In this document: positions 42,401-50,394 of the stretch, piece after piece
How positions within the stretch are numbered: position 1 is the stretch's first letter
How the letters are laid out: the number at the start of each line of letters is the position of its first letter
Assembly: GCF_001295925.1 (NCBI RefSeq)
Contig: NZ_LJHQ01000017.1
Coordinates: 49,978-113,977 of the forward strand
Origin: Allobosea sp. AAP35
GTDB lineage: Bacteria > Pseudomonadota > Alphaproteobacteria > Rhizobiales > Beijerinckiaceae
Reading direction: 5' to 3'
DNA length: 64,000 bases
Made by a program: the position numbers and the translations under genes
The notes under the pieces: model-generated
Told to the model about the DNA's origin: nothing
Database searches by the model: none
The model's input: the letters and a program-made list of their open reading frames with translations, nothing else

Positions 42401-45400
42401 GCATCGCTGCGATCATGCAGCGCACCTTCGCCATCGGCGGGTTGATCGGGCGCATGGATCGAGCCCTTGACGCTCCAGCCGTCCAGGCTTTCGGCGGCGT
42501 TGCGGTCCCACAGGGAGAGCGTGCCCTCGCCGAAGCGCGGGTCGAGGCTGCCATTGTCGAAGTCGAACTGGATCGCATGCGCGGGATCAATCTGCGATTC
42601 CTGCATGATGCCGCCGGCCTTGGCGCCACCGAGCGAGCCGATCTCGGCCGCGCTCATCACCTTGTCGGTGAAGAAGACGCTGTTGGTATAGCCATGCAGG
42701 GTTTCGAAGTTCCACTGGAAATGGCCTTCGTCGGTGAAGATCAGGAAGCCCTTCTCCGGATCGATCTGGTAGCGCGAGGTCGGCATCGCCTGCGAGCCGA
42801 CCAGAACCCCCTGCAGATACTTGTTGAGGGTGACGGTGCCGTCACCATTGTCGCTGACCGTCAGCGCGATGCGCTGCCATTGATCGACCGCGAACTTGCC
42901 GGTGTAGGCGCCGTTGATGCCGATGCCGCCGGCCATGTTCACCAGGAAATCGGCATCGCTGAGATTGGTCGGGTCGGTCTGGAGCAGCGCCATCCAATGG
43001 TTGGTCGCCTCCGGGGCGAAGACGTCCCAGATGATCGTGTAGCTCTTGAGAGCGCCGCCATCGGCCGCGGCGAAGCCCGGCTTGATGAGATAGCCCTCAT
43101 CGGGGCGCGTCGCCGGAAACTCCATGATCTCGTCGCTGCCGCCAGGCAGCGAGATCGCACCAAGCTCTTCGGTCGTGCCGAATTCCGTGGCCTCGAAGAT
43201 GCTGTCGAACTCGACCACCGAAAACGCGCCGTCGCCATGGCTGGGGGCAAAGGGATCCGCTGCCGGGAAGTCGAACTGCACGGCATTGCTGCCGGCGGGC
43301 GCTGCAGCGGTGAATCCGTCAGCGTCAGCCTTGCCAAGGGCGGTGACCTGCGCCGCCGTCAGCGGCTTGTCGGAGAACATGACGCTGCTGACATAGCCGG
43401 ACTGGGTCTGGAGCGCCGTGCCGTTGGGCGCATTGTCGGAGAAGATCAGGAAGCCCTTCTCGGGGTCGATCTGAAAGCGCGACGTCGGCATCGACTGCGA
43501 ACCGACGAGTACGCCATCGACATATTTGGCCAGCGTCGAATTGCCGTTGCCGAGATCGGTGACCGTCAGGACGACCCGCTGCCAGACGCCGTATTGGAAA
43601 ACGCCCTTGTAGTCGCCGTTGATGCCGATGCCGCCGGCGGTGTTGATGAGGACATCGGCGTCATTGGTGGCGGACTGATTGGGGTCGGTCTGCAGCAGGG
43701 CAAACCAAAGTCCCTTATTGGCCACCGGCACCAGAATATCCATGGCCAGCGAGTAGCTCTTGATCGGAGCGGTCGAGCCGAATTCAGGGCGGATCAGGAA
43801 GCCCTCGGTGGTGGGCGCCGTCGCCGGGAAGAACATGGCGCTGCCTGCGCCGCCCGGCAGGGCCGGCAGGCCGAGCTGCTCGGTCGTGCCGAAGGCGATC
43901 TTGTCCGAGAGGTCCGGCGCGCGGGGCGTCGGCGGCTTGCTCCAGCCATCGGCATTGCCGTCGTTGAAATTATCGACGAGCAGGGTGTTCTCGTCGGAGA
44001 CCACGACCCGGGTCTGATCGAACGAGACCTTGCCGCTCGCGTCGGTGACATGCAGCGTGAAATCGTGCTTGCCGGCGGCAAGCGCGATCGTGTCGACGGC
44101 GCTGGTCGCCACGATGGTGCCGTCAGCGTCGCGCCATTCATAGGAGCGGGCGCGGTCGGCATTCAGCGAGTCGCTGCCGTCCAGCGTCACCTGCGCGCCG
44201 GACGCGTCCGACGGCGCCTCGACGAAGACATCGCTGCCGGCCTTGGCCTGGGCGTAAAGCTCCGGCGTGCTCAGATCGAGGCCGGTTATTTCCTGCTGGT
44301 GATCGCGATAGGGGCCGGTCAGGCCGTCGCGGTCGAGTTCCTCCTTGTCGCGATAGCCGGTGAGATAGGCGTCGCGCTCGGTGAAGTAGGTCGAGGTGAA
44401 GATGCGGTCATTATCCGGATCGATCGTCAGCAGCCGGATGGCGCCTTCGCCCCCGCCGGTGACGATCTCGGTCGAGGAGCCGCTCTGGTAGTTCACCATC
44501 ATCTCGATGACGCTGTTGCCGAACTGCGAGTAGCTGATGTTGGTCTCGGCGGAATCGCCCAGCACATGGCCTGACAGCGTCATCACCACATTCGGGTACT
44601 GGCTGGTGAGCAGGCGGTAGACAGCCTCGCCGTCATTGGCGCCTTCGGCGGCGTTGGCGACGCCGTAGCCCTGGACCGGAGCGGCACCGATCGTCGAACC
44701 CATCGCGTCGCTGCGGCCGGCATAGGTGGTCAGGGTATGAGATGCGATGATGACGCGGTGGTCGAGGTTGGCCTCGATCACCTCGCCGGCCCAGCGCAGC
44801 ACGTCGTCGCGGGGAGCGAATTCGAGGCTGAGCACCATCCATTTCGTGCCGTCGGGCGCCGTGAAGCTATGGTAGCTGTTGGCGGAGCGCTCTGGCTCGG
44901 CGTCATAGACGCCGCGGAACGTGCCGGGGTTGGTCGCCGCCTGCGCGTCCGGCGAGAAGAGATTGTCCAGAAACGTCGTGGAGTGATCAGCGGCCGACCC
45001 GCCGGCGGCCTGGTCGTGATTCCCAGGCAGGATCGAGTACGGGATCTTGCCGTCGAGCCGGTGGAGCGCTTCCGATGCGATCGCCCATTGGGCCGTGTTG
45101 TTGTTGTCGGTGACGTCACCGAGGCCGACGACGAAATCGATGTTCAGGCTCTCGGCATTGTCGGCCAGCCATTGCGTCATGTCACCGAAGACATGGTTCT
45201 TCGCGGCATTGGACGTGTAGCTTTGGGTATCGGGCAGGGCCGCGATCGTGAACGCGTTGGCGCCGGCGGCGTTGACGCGGACATTGTCGGTGACCGAGGC
45301 GCCAGCTTCCGTGGTCGCCGTGATCACGAGATCGGCGTAGCCGAGGCCGAGCGCGCTGACGGTCAGCACGCCATCGACGATCTGCGCCGAGACGGCGCTG

Positions 45401-45525
45401 CCATCGCTGCTCGCAACCGAGAACGTCGCGTAGCTGTCGCCAAAAGCCGCTTTGAGATCGACCTGCTTGGTCGCGTCGGCTCCGATGCGCAGCAGCATGT
45501 CATTGATGGGGTTCAGGTAAGCCAT
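39424..45525 (-). CDS. Giant RTX-repeat metallophosphoesterase (predicted type I-secreted)
   Basis: 2033 residues from the ATG at 45525 (GGAGAGGATCGACC upstream). No N-terminal signal. Residues about 30-90: Ig-like (BIG) domain. 95-375: calcineurin-like phosphoesterase with ALPDTQSYT, VGLGDVTDNN, LPGNHDQ, IASHTLTT and LSGHVLGD. 450-535: PKD-like domain. 535-765 and 770-990: two LamG-like lectin domains nearly duplicated (PTSRFQIDPEKGFLIFSD / PTSRYQIDPEKGFLIFTD). About 1030-1480: two further laminarinase-like lectin domains with a PKD between. 1490-1660 and 1830-1965: calcium-binding GGxGxDxLx repeats, then a C-terminal secretion tail. Secreted phosphate-scavenging phosphodiesterase is the inference. 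No type I secretion genes are nearby. Confidence 0.9.
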   Translation of the reverse strand: MAYLNPINDMLLRIGADATKQVDLKAAFGDSYATFSVASSDGSAVSAQIVDGVLTVSALGLGYADLVITATTEAGASVTDNVRVNAAGANAFTIAALPDTQSYTSNAAKNHVFGDMTQWLADNAESLNIDFVVGLGDVTDNNNTAQWAIASEALHRLDGKIPYSILPGNHDQAAGGSAADHSTTFLDNLFSPDAQAATNPGTFRGVYDAEPERSANSYHSFTAPDGTKWMVLSLEFAPRDDVLRWAGEVIEANLDHRVIIASHTLTTYAGRSDAMGSTIGAAPVQGYGVANAAEGANDGEAVYRLLTSQYPNVVMTLSGHVLGDSAETNISYSQFGNSVIEMMVNYQSGSSTEIVTGGGEGAIRLLTIDPDNDRIFTSTYFTERDAYLTGYRDKEELDRDGLTGPYRDHQQEITGLDLSTPELYAQAKAGSDVFVEAPSDASGAQVTLDGSDSLNADRARSYEWRDADGTIVATSAVDTIALAAGKHDFTLHVTDASGKVSFDQTRVVVSDENTLLVDNFNDGNADGWSKPPTPRAPDLSDKIAFGTTEQLGLPALPGGAGSAMFFPATAPTTEGFLIRPEFGSTAPIKSYSLAMDILVPVANKGLWFALLQTDPNQSATNDADVLINTAGGIGINGDYKGVFQYGVWQRVVLTVTDLGNGNSTLAKYVDGVLVGSQSMPTSRFQIDPEKGFLIFSDNAPNGTALQTQSGYVSSVMFSDKPLTAAQVTALGKADADGFTAAAPAGSNAVQFDFPAADPFAPSHGDGAFSVVEFDSIFEATEFGTTEELGAISLPGGSDEIMEFPATRPDEGYLIKPGFAAADGGALKSYTIIWDVFAPEATNHWMALLQTDPTNLSDADFLVNMAGGIGINGAYTGKFAVDQWQRIALTVSDNGDGTVTLNKYLQGVLVGSQAMPTSRYQIDPEKGFLIFTDEGHFQWNFETLHGYTNSVFFTDKVMSAAEIGSLGGAKAGGIMQESQIDPAHAIQFDFDNGSLDPRFGEGTLSLWDRNAAESLDGWSVKGSIHAPDQPADGEGALHDRSDAAGKLLVWQAQSARDWTDYSYDVTLQSTDNDDIGVVFYYQDAANHYRFVMDNEAVSRSLVRVKDGVETVLAQTKAGYRFNDALDLRVVVSDGRIDVLLDGKSVFDGPVTDTDPLAGGSVGVYSSGQKSSIFDDVIVNTLALTAHGEGDVRSIAAEGEDGALVQLSAKSSFGPADIVSYRWLLDGEVLAQTADAAVMLPVGTKQVVLEVTDSTGKVSTDVVAVDVVGRDTVLMQDRFENGALDNVWSILDEGTIEGPSDWAVEGGRLVQKSNIYSEQLTAGGPSNANDWQKGWSPLGDGNYILRKGTIAVYDAQAAGAYGWKDYSIETSFRTPDDDGLGLVFYYQDPENYYKMELNHQYQVWTLVRLQDGIEEVLGQAWHKYAIGQDTTLRVDIVDHRISAYLDGEALFPLPIEDRGLTSGTFGLYSWGSQGVSFDDVTVVSLAKPAAGGPLLGTAGDDVLVGTSGDDVILAGQGDDLVEAGDGRDTVEGGEGDDVLDGQAGDDVLLGGAGDDELIGGDGDDRLAGGAGDDLLDGGAGIDTADYADDTAGVTVDLAAGTAEGDESGSDTLIAIENVIGGASDDVLKGDAGDNRLEGNEGRDTLVLSGATAAIALDLVAGTVSAEGLGRDLFTGIEAFRLGEGDDRLVIAAGAAAVGSINGGAGTDTLVLSGTGTLGALTDVEAVELAGDWTLTDEGYDVAFGAGAQTLTLEAALFADGGFAGTIAGFGQEDRIALAGIAADSATLGAGNLLTLTGAATGPVTLQLDPAQDFSGMGFSLAGDGQGGVVLSYGPANAGDDVLTGGNGDDTLDGGAGNDVLKGGAGDDTLLGGAGDDQIDGGSGDDLIAAGIGNDIVKAGSGDDVIEAGEGDDVVDAGSGDDTVLGGAGNDTLDGGSGNDRITGGAGDDKLTGGSGHDVFVFAAGFGRDMITDFRTTGASADVLEFSIGLFADFDDAMEAASQSGADTVFSFDADTTLTLKGVDLAALGSDDFRFV

Positions 45526-45566
45526 GGTCGATCCTCTCCGTGCGGAACTGACGGGTGATGACGCAA

Positions 45567-45612
45567 CCATTGGACGGGCGAGCGCAGCCCTTCCAATAGA
45601 AAGGACCAATGG
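45567..45612. promoter_or_regulatory. Inverted repeat in RTX phosphoesterase/LysR divergent promoter
   Basis: CCATTGG at 45567-45573 and CCAATGG at 45606-45612 form a spaced dyad (33 bases apart) in the 123-base divergent region. A plausible LysR-type binding region controlling both genes. Confidence 0.45.
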
Positions 45613-45648
45613 CTCTTATAGGCGGCCCGTCCGTGGGGGATCGGCGGG

Positions 45649-46554
45649 ATGAACGACGCCCAGCTGCGCTGCTTCCACATCGCCGCCACCGAGGAGAGCA
45701 TCACCCGCGCGGCTGCCCGGCTGGGCATCAGCCAGCCGACCGTCTCCGCGCAGATCAAGATCCTGGAGGAAGGCTATGGCGTGCAGCTGTTCCGGCGCGT
45801 CGGTCGCCGGATCGAGCTGACGGATTTTGGCGCCCATCTCAAAGTGATTACCGAGCGGATCTATGCTGCCCAGGACGAAGCGCGGGAGTTGCTGATCGGC
45901 CACCAGAACCTGAGCAAGGGGCATCTGCGCATCGGAGCGGTCGGCCCCTATCACGTGCTGCCGATCCTGCAGGAACTGCGGATCAAATATCCGGATGTGA
46001 CGTTCTCGCTACGCGTCGGCAACTCGACCGCGATCTTCGACGCGATGGCGCGCTACGACATCGACATCGGCATCATGGCCGATCTCAAGGCCGGCGACAG
46101 CAAGTACCATATCCAGCTGCTGCGGCGCGATGAGATCGCCCTGCTGGTCCATCGCGAACACCCCTTCGCGCGGCGGGGCACCGTGTCCTGCGCCGAACTG
46201 GCAAGCCAAACCATTATCATACGGGAGCCTGGTTCGGTGACGCGCAGCGCTTTTCTCAATGCGCTGACCTCTGCGGATCTCGCGATGCCGCAATGTCTCG
46301 AGATCGAGTCGCGCGAGGCGATCAAGGAGGCGGTGGCCTGTGGGTTCGGCATCGCACCCGTCCTGCGTTCGGAAGCCGGCGAGGATCGACGGTGCGTCCT
46401 CGTCCGGATCGCACCGCCCGCACCGAGTTTCGACGAATATGTCGCCTGCTCCCGCGATCTGATGCGCACGCCGTTGATCAAAGCGTTCCTCGACGCGGCG
46501 AGTGCCGTCAGCGACCGGCTCGAAACCAGCCGACAACACGCGGCGACGGAATGA
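45649..46554 (+). CDS. LysR-family regulator divergent from RTX phosphoesterase
   Basis: 301 residues: DNA-binding domain 1-60 (CFHIAATEESITRAAARLGISQPTVSAQI), effector domain from about 90 (LRIGAVGPYHVLPILQELRIKYPDVTFSLRVGNS). It resembles regulators seen beside phosphonate/2-aminoethylphosphonate genes and shares organisation with the LysR at 16754, but the two are not near-identical. Position and shared promoter indicate control of the giant phosphoesterase. A phosphorus compound as effector is an inference from context. Confidence 0.86.
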   Translation: MNDAQLRCFHIAATEESITRAAARLGISQPTVSAQIKILEEGYGVQLFRRVGRRIELTDFGAHLKVITERIYAAQDEARELLIGHQNLSKGHLRIGAVGPYHVLPILQELRIKYPDVTFSLRVGNSTAIFDAMARYDIDIGIMADLKAGDSKYHIQLLRRDEIALLVHREHPFARRGTVSCAELASQTIIIREPGSVTRSAFLNALTSADLAMPQCLEIESREAIKEAVACGFGIAPVLRSEAGEDRRCVLVRIAPPAPSFDEYVACSRDLMRTPLIKAFLDAASAVSDRLETSRQHAATE

Positions 46555-46661
46555 CCTGCGTCCATCGCTGCGCAATCACGATTAAATGCACCGATGAGCT
46601 TGCATCACCGTCATCGGAGTTGCGCCATGCCCGACACCCCAAAAACGCAGTGCGGATAAGC

Positions 46662-46790
46662 GTCGCGCGGCGTATCGGCGCGGCCACGACCGAGGTCAAG
46701 GGCAGTCACGTCGTCTTCCTGACACAGCCCAAGGCCGTGACCGATGTCATCGAGGCCGCAGCGAAAGGGGCTCTGGCCAAGGTGAAGTAA
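46662..46790 (+). pseudogene. C-terminal remnant of an alpha/beta hydrolase
   Basis: The frame ending at the TAA at 46788 reads VARRIGAATTEVKGSHVVFL then TQPKAVTDVIEAA. This is clearly homologous to the C-terminus of the hydrolase at 58266-59054 (MAKKIGAKVTTVAASHAVFM then TQPKVVSEVID), including the catalytic-type histidine in GSH/ASH. Everything upstream (nucleophile elbow, oxyanion loop) is missing. Left by deletion of a third hydrolase copy. Confidence 0.65.
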
Positions 46791-46897
46791 ACGCCTGACC
46801 CACGCCAAGGCATCAGCGTGTTTTGCCCAGACCTCTGTCGGCGACTGCGCGCATTTTCTTTTCAGGTGAAAGGAGATCGGCGCCCGTTCAAGAGGCG

Positions 46898-46924
46898 CCC
46901 GCGTTCATCGACGATGAACGCGGG
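46898..46924 (-). terminator. Hairpin downstream of the second ECF operon
   Basis: Perfect 12-bp stem CCCGCGTTCATC / GATGAACGCGGG with a 3-base loop, 77 bases after the anti-sigma stop; a second small GGCGCC/GGCGCC hairpin lies just beyond. Candidate operon terminator without a U-tract. Confidence 0.5.
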
Positions 46925-47000
46925 ATTGACGGAGTGCCGATCTCGATACGCTGCAATGGAGGGCGCGTTCGAATAATCATGTGCACAGCCTTATCCGTTC

Positions 47001-47765
47001 TCATTCCCTCGAACTCAGTTGCTCGGCGGCGCGCTTTGCATAGGGGGACGTCGATGGGCCAAGGACCGCATAGCCGAGATCGCCGGTGAACCAGAAATAG
47101 GCCGTGACATCGCCGTCCTGCCGCGCGTTGAGATCCGCCTTGCGCGCCCTGGCCAGCGTCTTGACATAAACCGCGATCGGCTCGCCCATCGGGTCGGCGT
47201 AAACGAACATGCCGCCCGGCCCCTCGTCGCTGGCCAGCAGCCGCCCGCCCCGAAAGGCCAGTCCGACGCCCGAGAGATCGGGCAGGACGATGTCTTGCCG
47301 GAGGTGCTGCGAGATCATCTGCCTCATGACCGCAGCTTGGGCCGCCGGAAACTCGACCGTGTCGACCGAGCGGCCCGCGAAGGCGCGAAACGCGACGACG
47401 GCATCGGCCATTTGTGGTCGCGCTGCGACCGGGGCCGGCTCCTGCCGAACCAGGGCAGCGCCCAGCAGACCGCCGACAGCAAAAAAACACAGGCCGGCGG
47501 CCCATTGCTGATAGTGCGAAACATTCAGCGCAGATCGGCGACGCCGGACCTCGGAGAGTCGCAGCGACGGCGGGATGGGTTCTTGAGCGCGCATCTGGGC
47601 AGCGGCCCGCAAGGCCTGGGTGTCGGCGCGATGCTGTTCCGCGCGGCTCCGCAGCGCCGGTTCCGAGGCGAGGAAAGCTTCGACCTCGCGCTGCCGGTCC
47701 GGTGCGAGCCGGCCATCGATGAAGGCCTGGATGTCGTCATCGCCGATCGGACCCGAATGCGACAT
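47001..47765 (-). CDS. Transmembrane anti-sigma factor
   Basis: 254 residues. The cytoplasmic N-terminus has the anti-sigma pattern DDDIQAFIDGRLAPDRQREVEAFLASEP (about 10-37) and no zinc HxxxCxxC motif. One membrane helix at about 87-107 (WAAGLCFFAVGGLLGAALV) precedes a periplasmic domain (DLSGVGLAFRGGRLLASDEGPGGMFVYADPMGEPIAVYV) common in this group. The ATG at 47765 overlaps the sigma stop (TGATG) and has GGAGG upstream, so it is coupled to the sigma factor. It should sequester it at the membrane until an unknown signal. Confidence 0.88.
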   Translation of the reverse strand: MSHSGPIGDDDIQAFIDGRLAPDRQREVEAFLASEPALRSRAEQHRADTQALRAAAQMRAQEPIPPSLRLSEVRRRRSALNVSHYQQWAAGLCFFAVGGLLGAALVRQEPAPVAARPQMADAVVAFRAFAGRSVDTVEFPAAQAAVMRQMISQHLRQDIVLPDLSGVGLAFRGGRLLASDEGPGGMFVYADPMGEPIAVYVKTLARARKADLNARQDGDVTAYFWFTGDLGYAVLGPSTSPYAKRAAEQLSSRE

Positions 47766-48277
47766 CACTTCATCCTCCGAAACGGGGTGACGTTGCTGCC
47801 CTCCAGCTCGGCGCGCAGGCGCTCGCGGGCGCGGCTCAGGCGCGACATCACGGTTCCGATCGGCACTTCGGTCACTCTGGCGACCTCCTGATAGGTCATG
47901 TCCTCCACCGCAACCAGTTCGAGCGCGATGCGCTGGTCCTGCGGCAGCCGCGACAGCGCCGCGAGCGCGTCGCCGAGATGGAGAGCCTGGTTCTGGTCGC
48001 CCGACGGGTCGGCATGGTCGGCACTTTCGTCATGGGCGAACCGGGCGAGATCGCGCTGGCGGCGGCGACCATGCCGGTGCAGGTTAAACAGGATCTGGAA
48101 CAGCCACGCCCTGACGCTGCCCGGCTTTCGCAATTGCCGCCAGCGTGACAGCGCCTGCAGCAGCGTGTCCTGGACCAGTTCGTCGGCATCGTCGGGGTTG
48201 CGGGCAAGCGAGCGCGCAAACCGCCTCAGGGCCGGGATCTGGGCTTCGATTTCGAGGTCGGACACGCTGCCGAGCAT
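47765..48277 (-). CDS. ECF RNA polymerase sigma factor
   Basis: 170 residues. Region 2: IPALRRFARSLARNPDDADELVQDTLLQALSRWRQLRKPGSVRAWLFQILFNLHRHGRR. Region 4: LSRLPQDQRIALELVAVEDMTYQEVARVTEVPIGTVMSRLSRARERLRAEL. A common alphaproteobacterial ECF type with a single-helix anti-sigma. The ATG at 48277 lies 2 bases after the DUF305 stop, so DUF305-sigma-anti-sigma form one operon, perhaps with the YncE-like gene ahead. It is unrelated in sequence detail to the SigF-like factor at 20192. Confidence 0.9.
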   Translation of the reverse strand: MLGSVSDLEIEAQIPALRRFARSLARNPDDADELVQDTLLQALSRWRQLRKPGSVRAWLFQILFNLHRHGRRRQRDLARFAHDESADHADPSGDQNQALHLGDALAALSRLPQDQRIALELVAVEDMTYQEVARVTEVPIGTVMSRLSRARERLRAELEGSNVTPFRRMK

Positions 48278-48279
48278 GA

Positions 48280-48786
48280 TCAGGGGCCCCGGTTGCCGCT
48301 GAGCGAGGGATAGTCGTCGCCGCCCCGTCGCAGCGCCTCGAGGCGTCCGCGCATGCCCTGCATTTCGGTCTGCTGGCCTGCGAGGATGCTCTGCGCGATC
48401 TCGCGAACGAGCGGGTCGCGCCCGTCGCGCAGCACCAGCCGCGCCATCTCCACGGCGCCCCAATGGTGGGGCACCATCATGACGAGGAAGTCGATGTCGG
48501 GATTGCCGGACGGTGGATCGGCGTGCATGTCCTGCATCATCTTTTCCATGCCGACATGCATGTCCTTGATGAAGCGGTCATAGCCCCCCGGGGCGGCCGG
48601 GATCGTAGCGGCGGGAGCCGGGCTTGCCGTCGGACCCTGCACCTCTGCCGGCGGAGCCGTCGCACTGCCCTGACGGCCATGACCATGATGGGCTCCATGG
48701 CCATGATGGGCTCCGTGCCCGCTGTGCTGGGCGGGCACGGGCCCGTCCGTGATCAGCGCCAGGAGTGTACCGAGCGAGAAGGCCAT
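48280..48786 (-). CDS. DUF305 exported histidine/methionine-rich protein
   Basis: 168 residues. Signal-like N-terminus (FSLGTLLALITDGPVPA) followed by a histidine-rich repeat (HSGHGAHHGHGAHHGHG), a proline/alanine linker and the DUF305 four-helix domain (FIKDMHVGMEKMMQDMHADPPSGNPDIDFLVMMVPHHWGAVEMARLVL, then IAQSILAGQQTEMQGMRGRL). The MMxPHHxxAxxMA motif and the His stretch suggest copper or silver binding in the periplasm. It lies between the YncE-like gene (12 bases) and the sigma gene. Metal stress as the operon theme is an inference. Confidence 0.88.
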   Translation of the reverse strand: MAFSLGTLLALITDGPVPAQHSGHGAHHGHGAHHGHGRQGSATAPPAEVQGPTASPAPAATIPAAPGGYDRFIKDMHVGMEKMMQDMHADPPSGNPDIDFLVMMVPHHWGAVEMARLVLRDGRDPLVREIAQSILAGQQTEMQGMRGRLEALRRGGDDYPSLSGNRGP

Positions 48787-48798
48787 CGTCTGCTCTCC

Positions 48799-50187
48799 TC
48801 ACGCGGTCGCGCTGCGTGCGCCGGGGCGCACATAGACGAGGTTGATCGACTTCTTGTTGCGCAGCTTGCCGGATGGCAGATCGAGAGTCCCGAGCGGAAT
48901 CTGCTTGGTGAAGCGCGGGCGCAGCGGATCGCTGACGTCGAAGACGCAGCAGACCGTCTGTCCCGCATGCGGCGAGCCGGGCAGTTCGTCCAGCTCGTGG
49001 GCGACATAGAGCTTGCTGTTGGACGGGTCGGTCCAGATGCCGTGCGCCTCTCGCCCATGGCTGAAGAAATGGCCGACGACGCGGCGCTGGCCGGGAGGCG
49101 CCGACCTGTCGATGATGGCGATCCGGCTGGCCGCCCGGCCATCGGGCCCGTTATCATCGACCCGACCGAACGTCGCGTAGGCGACATTGCCGCGTTCGCT
49201 TCGCACAAATTCGACATGGTTGGGGCGCGCCCGGTCGCCAAGCGGCAGATGCTCGAGAAGCTTGTGCTCGCCGCCGGCTTCGTAGACCGAGAGGCCATCG
49301 GCGAGCTTCTGCGAGATCCAGAACTCGCGGCCATCGGGGCTGATCTTCAAAAACGGAGCGAAGCCGAAGCGATCCTGCGCCGAGGTATCGATCGTCGCCT
49401 TGCGCTCCGTCGTCGAGAAGCCCTGCGCGTCATAGGTGACGCTGAACACGTCAATGCGTGGAATCTTCTGCGAGATCACGAAGGCGGTCTCGCCGCCGGC
49501 CGAGAACCAGACCATGGCGGGCCCCGGCAGGACGGGGACGAAGCGGCGGATCGCCGCGCCGCGCGGCAATTCGCCCGCCGATTCCGCCATGGCGCGCTGG
49601 ACGTCGATGATGGCCAGCCTGTTCTCGCCGCGCAGCGCGACCCAGATCTCCTTGCCGTTCCTTGTGAAGGTGGGCTCATGCGGCTCGCGACCGACAAGGA
49701 TGCCGGAGGTCAGGGAATCCGCGGCCGTCGTCGGGCCGGCCAGCGGATTGGGCTGATTGCCGATGACCTTCAGCGTCACCGCATCGACGAGATAGAGATT
49801 GCTCGTGCCGCGACCGGCAGTCGCGAAGATCCGCGAATCCGGCGACGGCACACAGCCATGGATCGAGATCGCGCCATGATAGAGCGGCTTCTGGATCATC
49901 TCTCCATGGGTCGGCGTGACATTGCCGGTCACGAAGCGGAACGGAGGGCGCGCATCCTCGTCGAAGCTGGTCAGATTGACGGTCGACAACACCTCGTCCG
50001 ACACCGGATCGATGACGCTCAGCGTGTTGGAATCCTCGTTGGTGATGAAGACACGGTCTCCCGCTCGCGGGCCCGACTGGGCGGGCGGCGTCTGGGCCCG
50101 GGCTGCGTTCGATCCCAGCGCCGCGGCGGCAACAGTCGCCTGGATCACGGCGCGCCGGCTTGGCCCATGTGCGTTTCTGCTCGACAT
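48799..50187 (-). CDS. YncE-like beta-propeller protein, exported
   Basis: 462 residues with an RRAVIQATVAAAALGSNAARA twin-arginine-type signal. Repeats of the YVTN/lactonase-like propeller follow: DRVFITNEDSNTLSVIDPVSDEVLSTV, SRIFATAGRGTSNLYLVDAVTLKVIG, KEIWVALRGENRLAIIDVQ, EFWISQKLADGLSVYEAGG and SKLYVAHELDELPGSP. Such proteins are periplasmic; some bind DNA, metals or nitrite-reductase partners. ATG 50187 has AGGAG upstream. It heads the DUF305-sigma-anti-sigma series on the same strand with a 12-base gap. Confidence 0.85.
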   Translation of the reverse strand: MSSRNAHGPSRRAVIQATVAAAALGSNAARAQTPPAQSGPRAGDRVFITNEDSNTLSVIDPVSDEVLSTVNLTSFDEDARPPFRFVTGNVTPTHGEMIQKPLYHGAISIHGCVPSPDSRIFATAGRGTSNLYLVDAVTLKVIGNQPNPLAGPTTAADSLTSGILVGREPHEPTFTRNGKEIWVALRGENRLAIIDVQRAMAESAGELPRGAAIRRFVPVLPGPAMVWFSAGGETAFVISQKIPRIDVFSVTYDAQGFSTTERKATIDTSAQDRFGFAPFLKISPDGREFWISQKLADGLSVYEAGGEHKLLEHLPLGDRARPNHVEFVRSERGNVAYATFGRVDDNGPDGRAASRIAIIDRSAPPGQRRVVGHFFSHGREAHGIWTDPSNSKLYVAHELDELPGSPHAGQTVCCVFDVSDPLRPRFTKQIPLGTLDLPSGKLRNKKSINLVYVRPGARSATA

Positions 50188-50350
50188 ATCCTGCTCCTGG
50201 TTACGGGAGTGAGATGTGCGAGGGCATGAACTATTCCGTCGAGGCCACGACTTCACGCTTCTGTGAAGCGGTCAGGCGTGGCGTTAACTTCGCGGACGTT
50301 CAACCGGAGAACAAACCCGGCATCGGATTCCTGATCCGCTGAAGCGGGGT

Positions 50351-50373
50351 GCGGGGGCGCACCGCGCCCCCGC
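50351..50373 (-). terminator. Hairpin terminator after the haloperoxidase-like hydrolase gene
   Basis: Perfect 10-bp stem GCGGGGGCGC / GCGCCCCCGC with an ACC loop, 22 bases after the stop at 50395. No clear U-tract. Confidence 0.55.
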
Positions 50374-50394
50374 GATCCTCTTCGCAAGCGATGC

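Larger units (their letters stand above)
46555..47000. other. Intergenic region with gene remnant and hairpins
   Basis: 446 bases holding the alpha/beta hydrolase remnant (46662-46790) and hairpins (46876-46924) downstream of the anti-sigma gene. No intact gene. Confidence 0.55.

Noticed and set aside
41215..44574. 1119-codon open frame on the plus strand
   Set aside because: It is antisense to the RTX phosphoesterase gene and arises from the GC-rich codon bias; its translation has no domain features, whereas the minus strand shows clear phosphoesterase, LamG and RTX motifs.
50185..50210. GTAACC on the minus strand just before the YncE-like gene
   Set aside because: No CGAA/CGTA at 16 bases, and the element lies within the ribosome-binding region.
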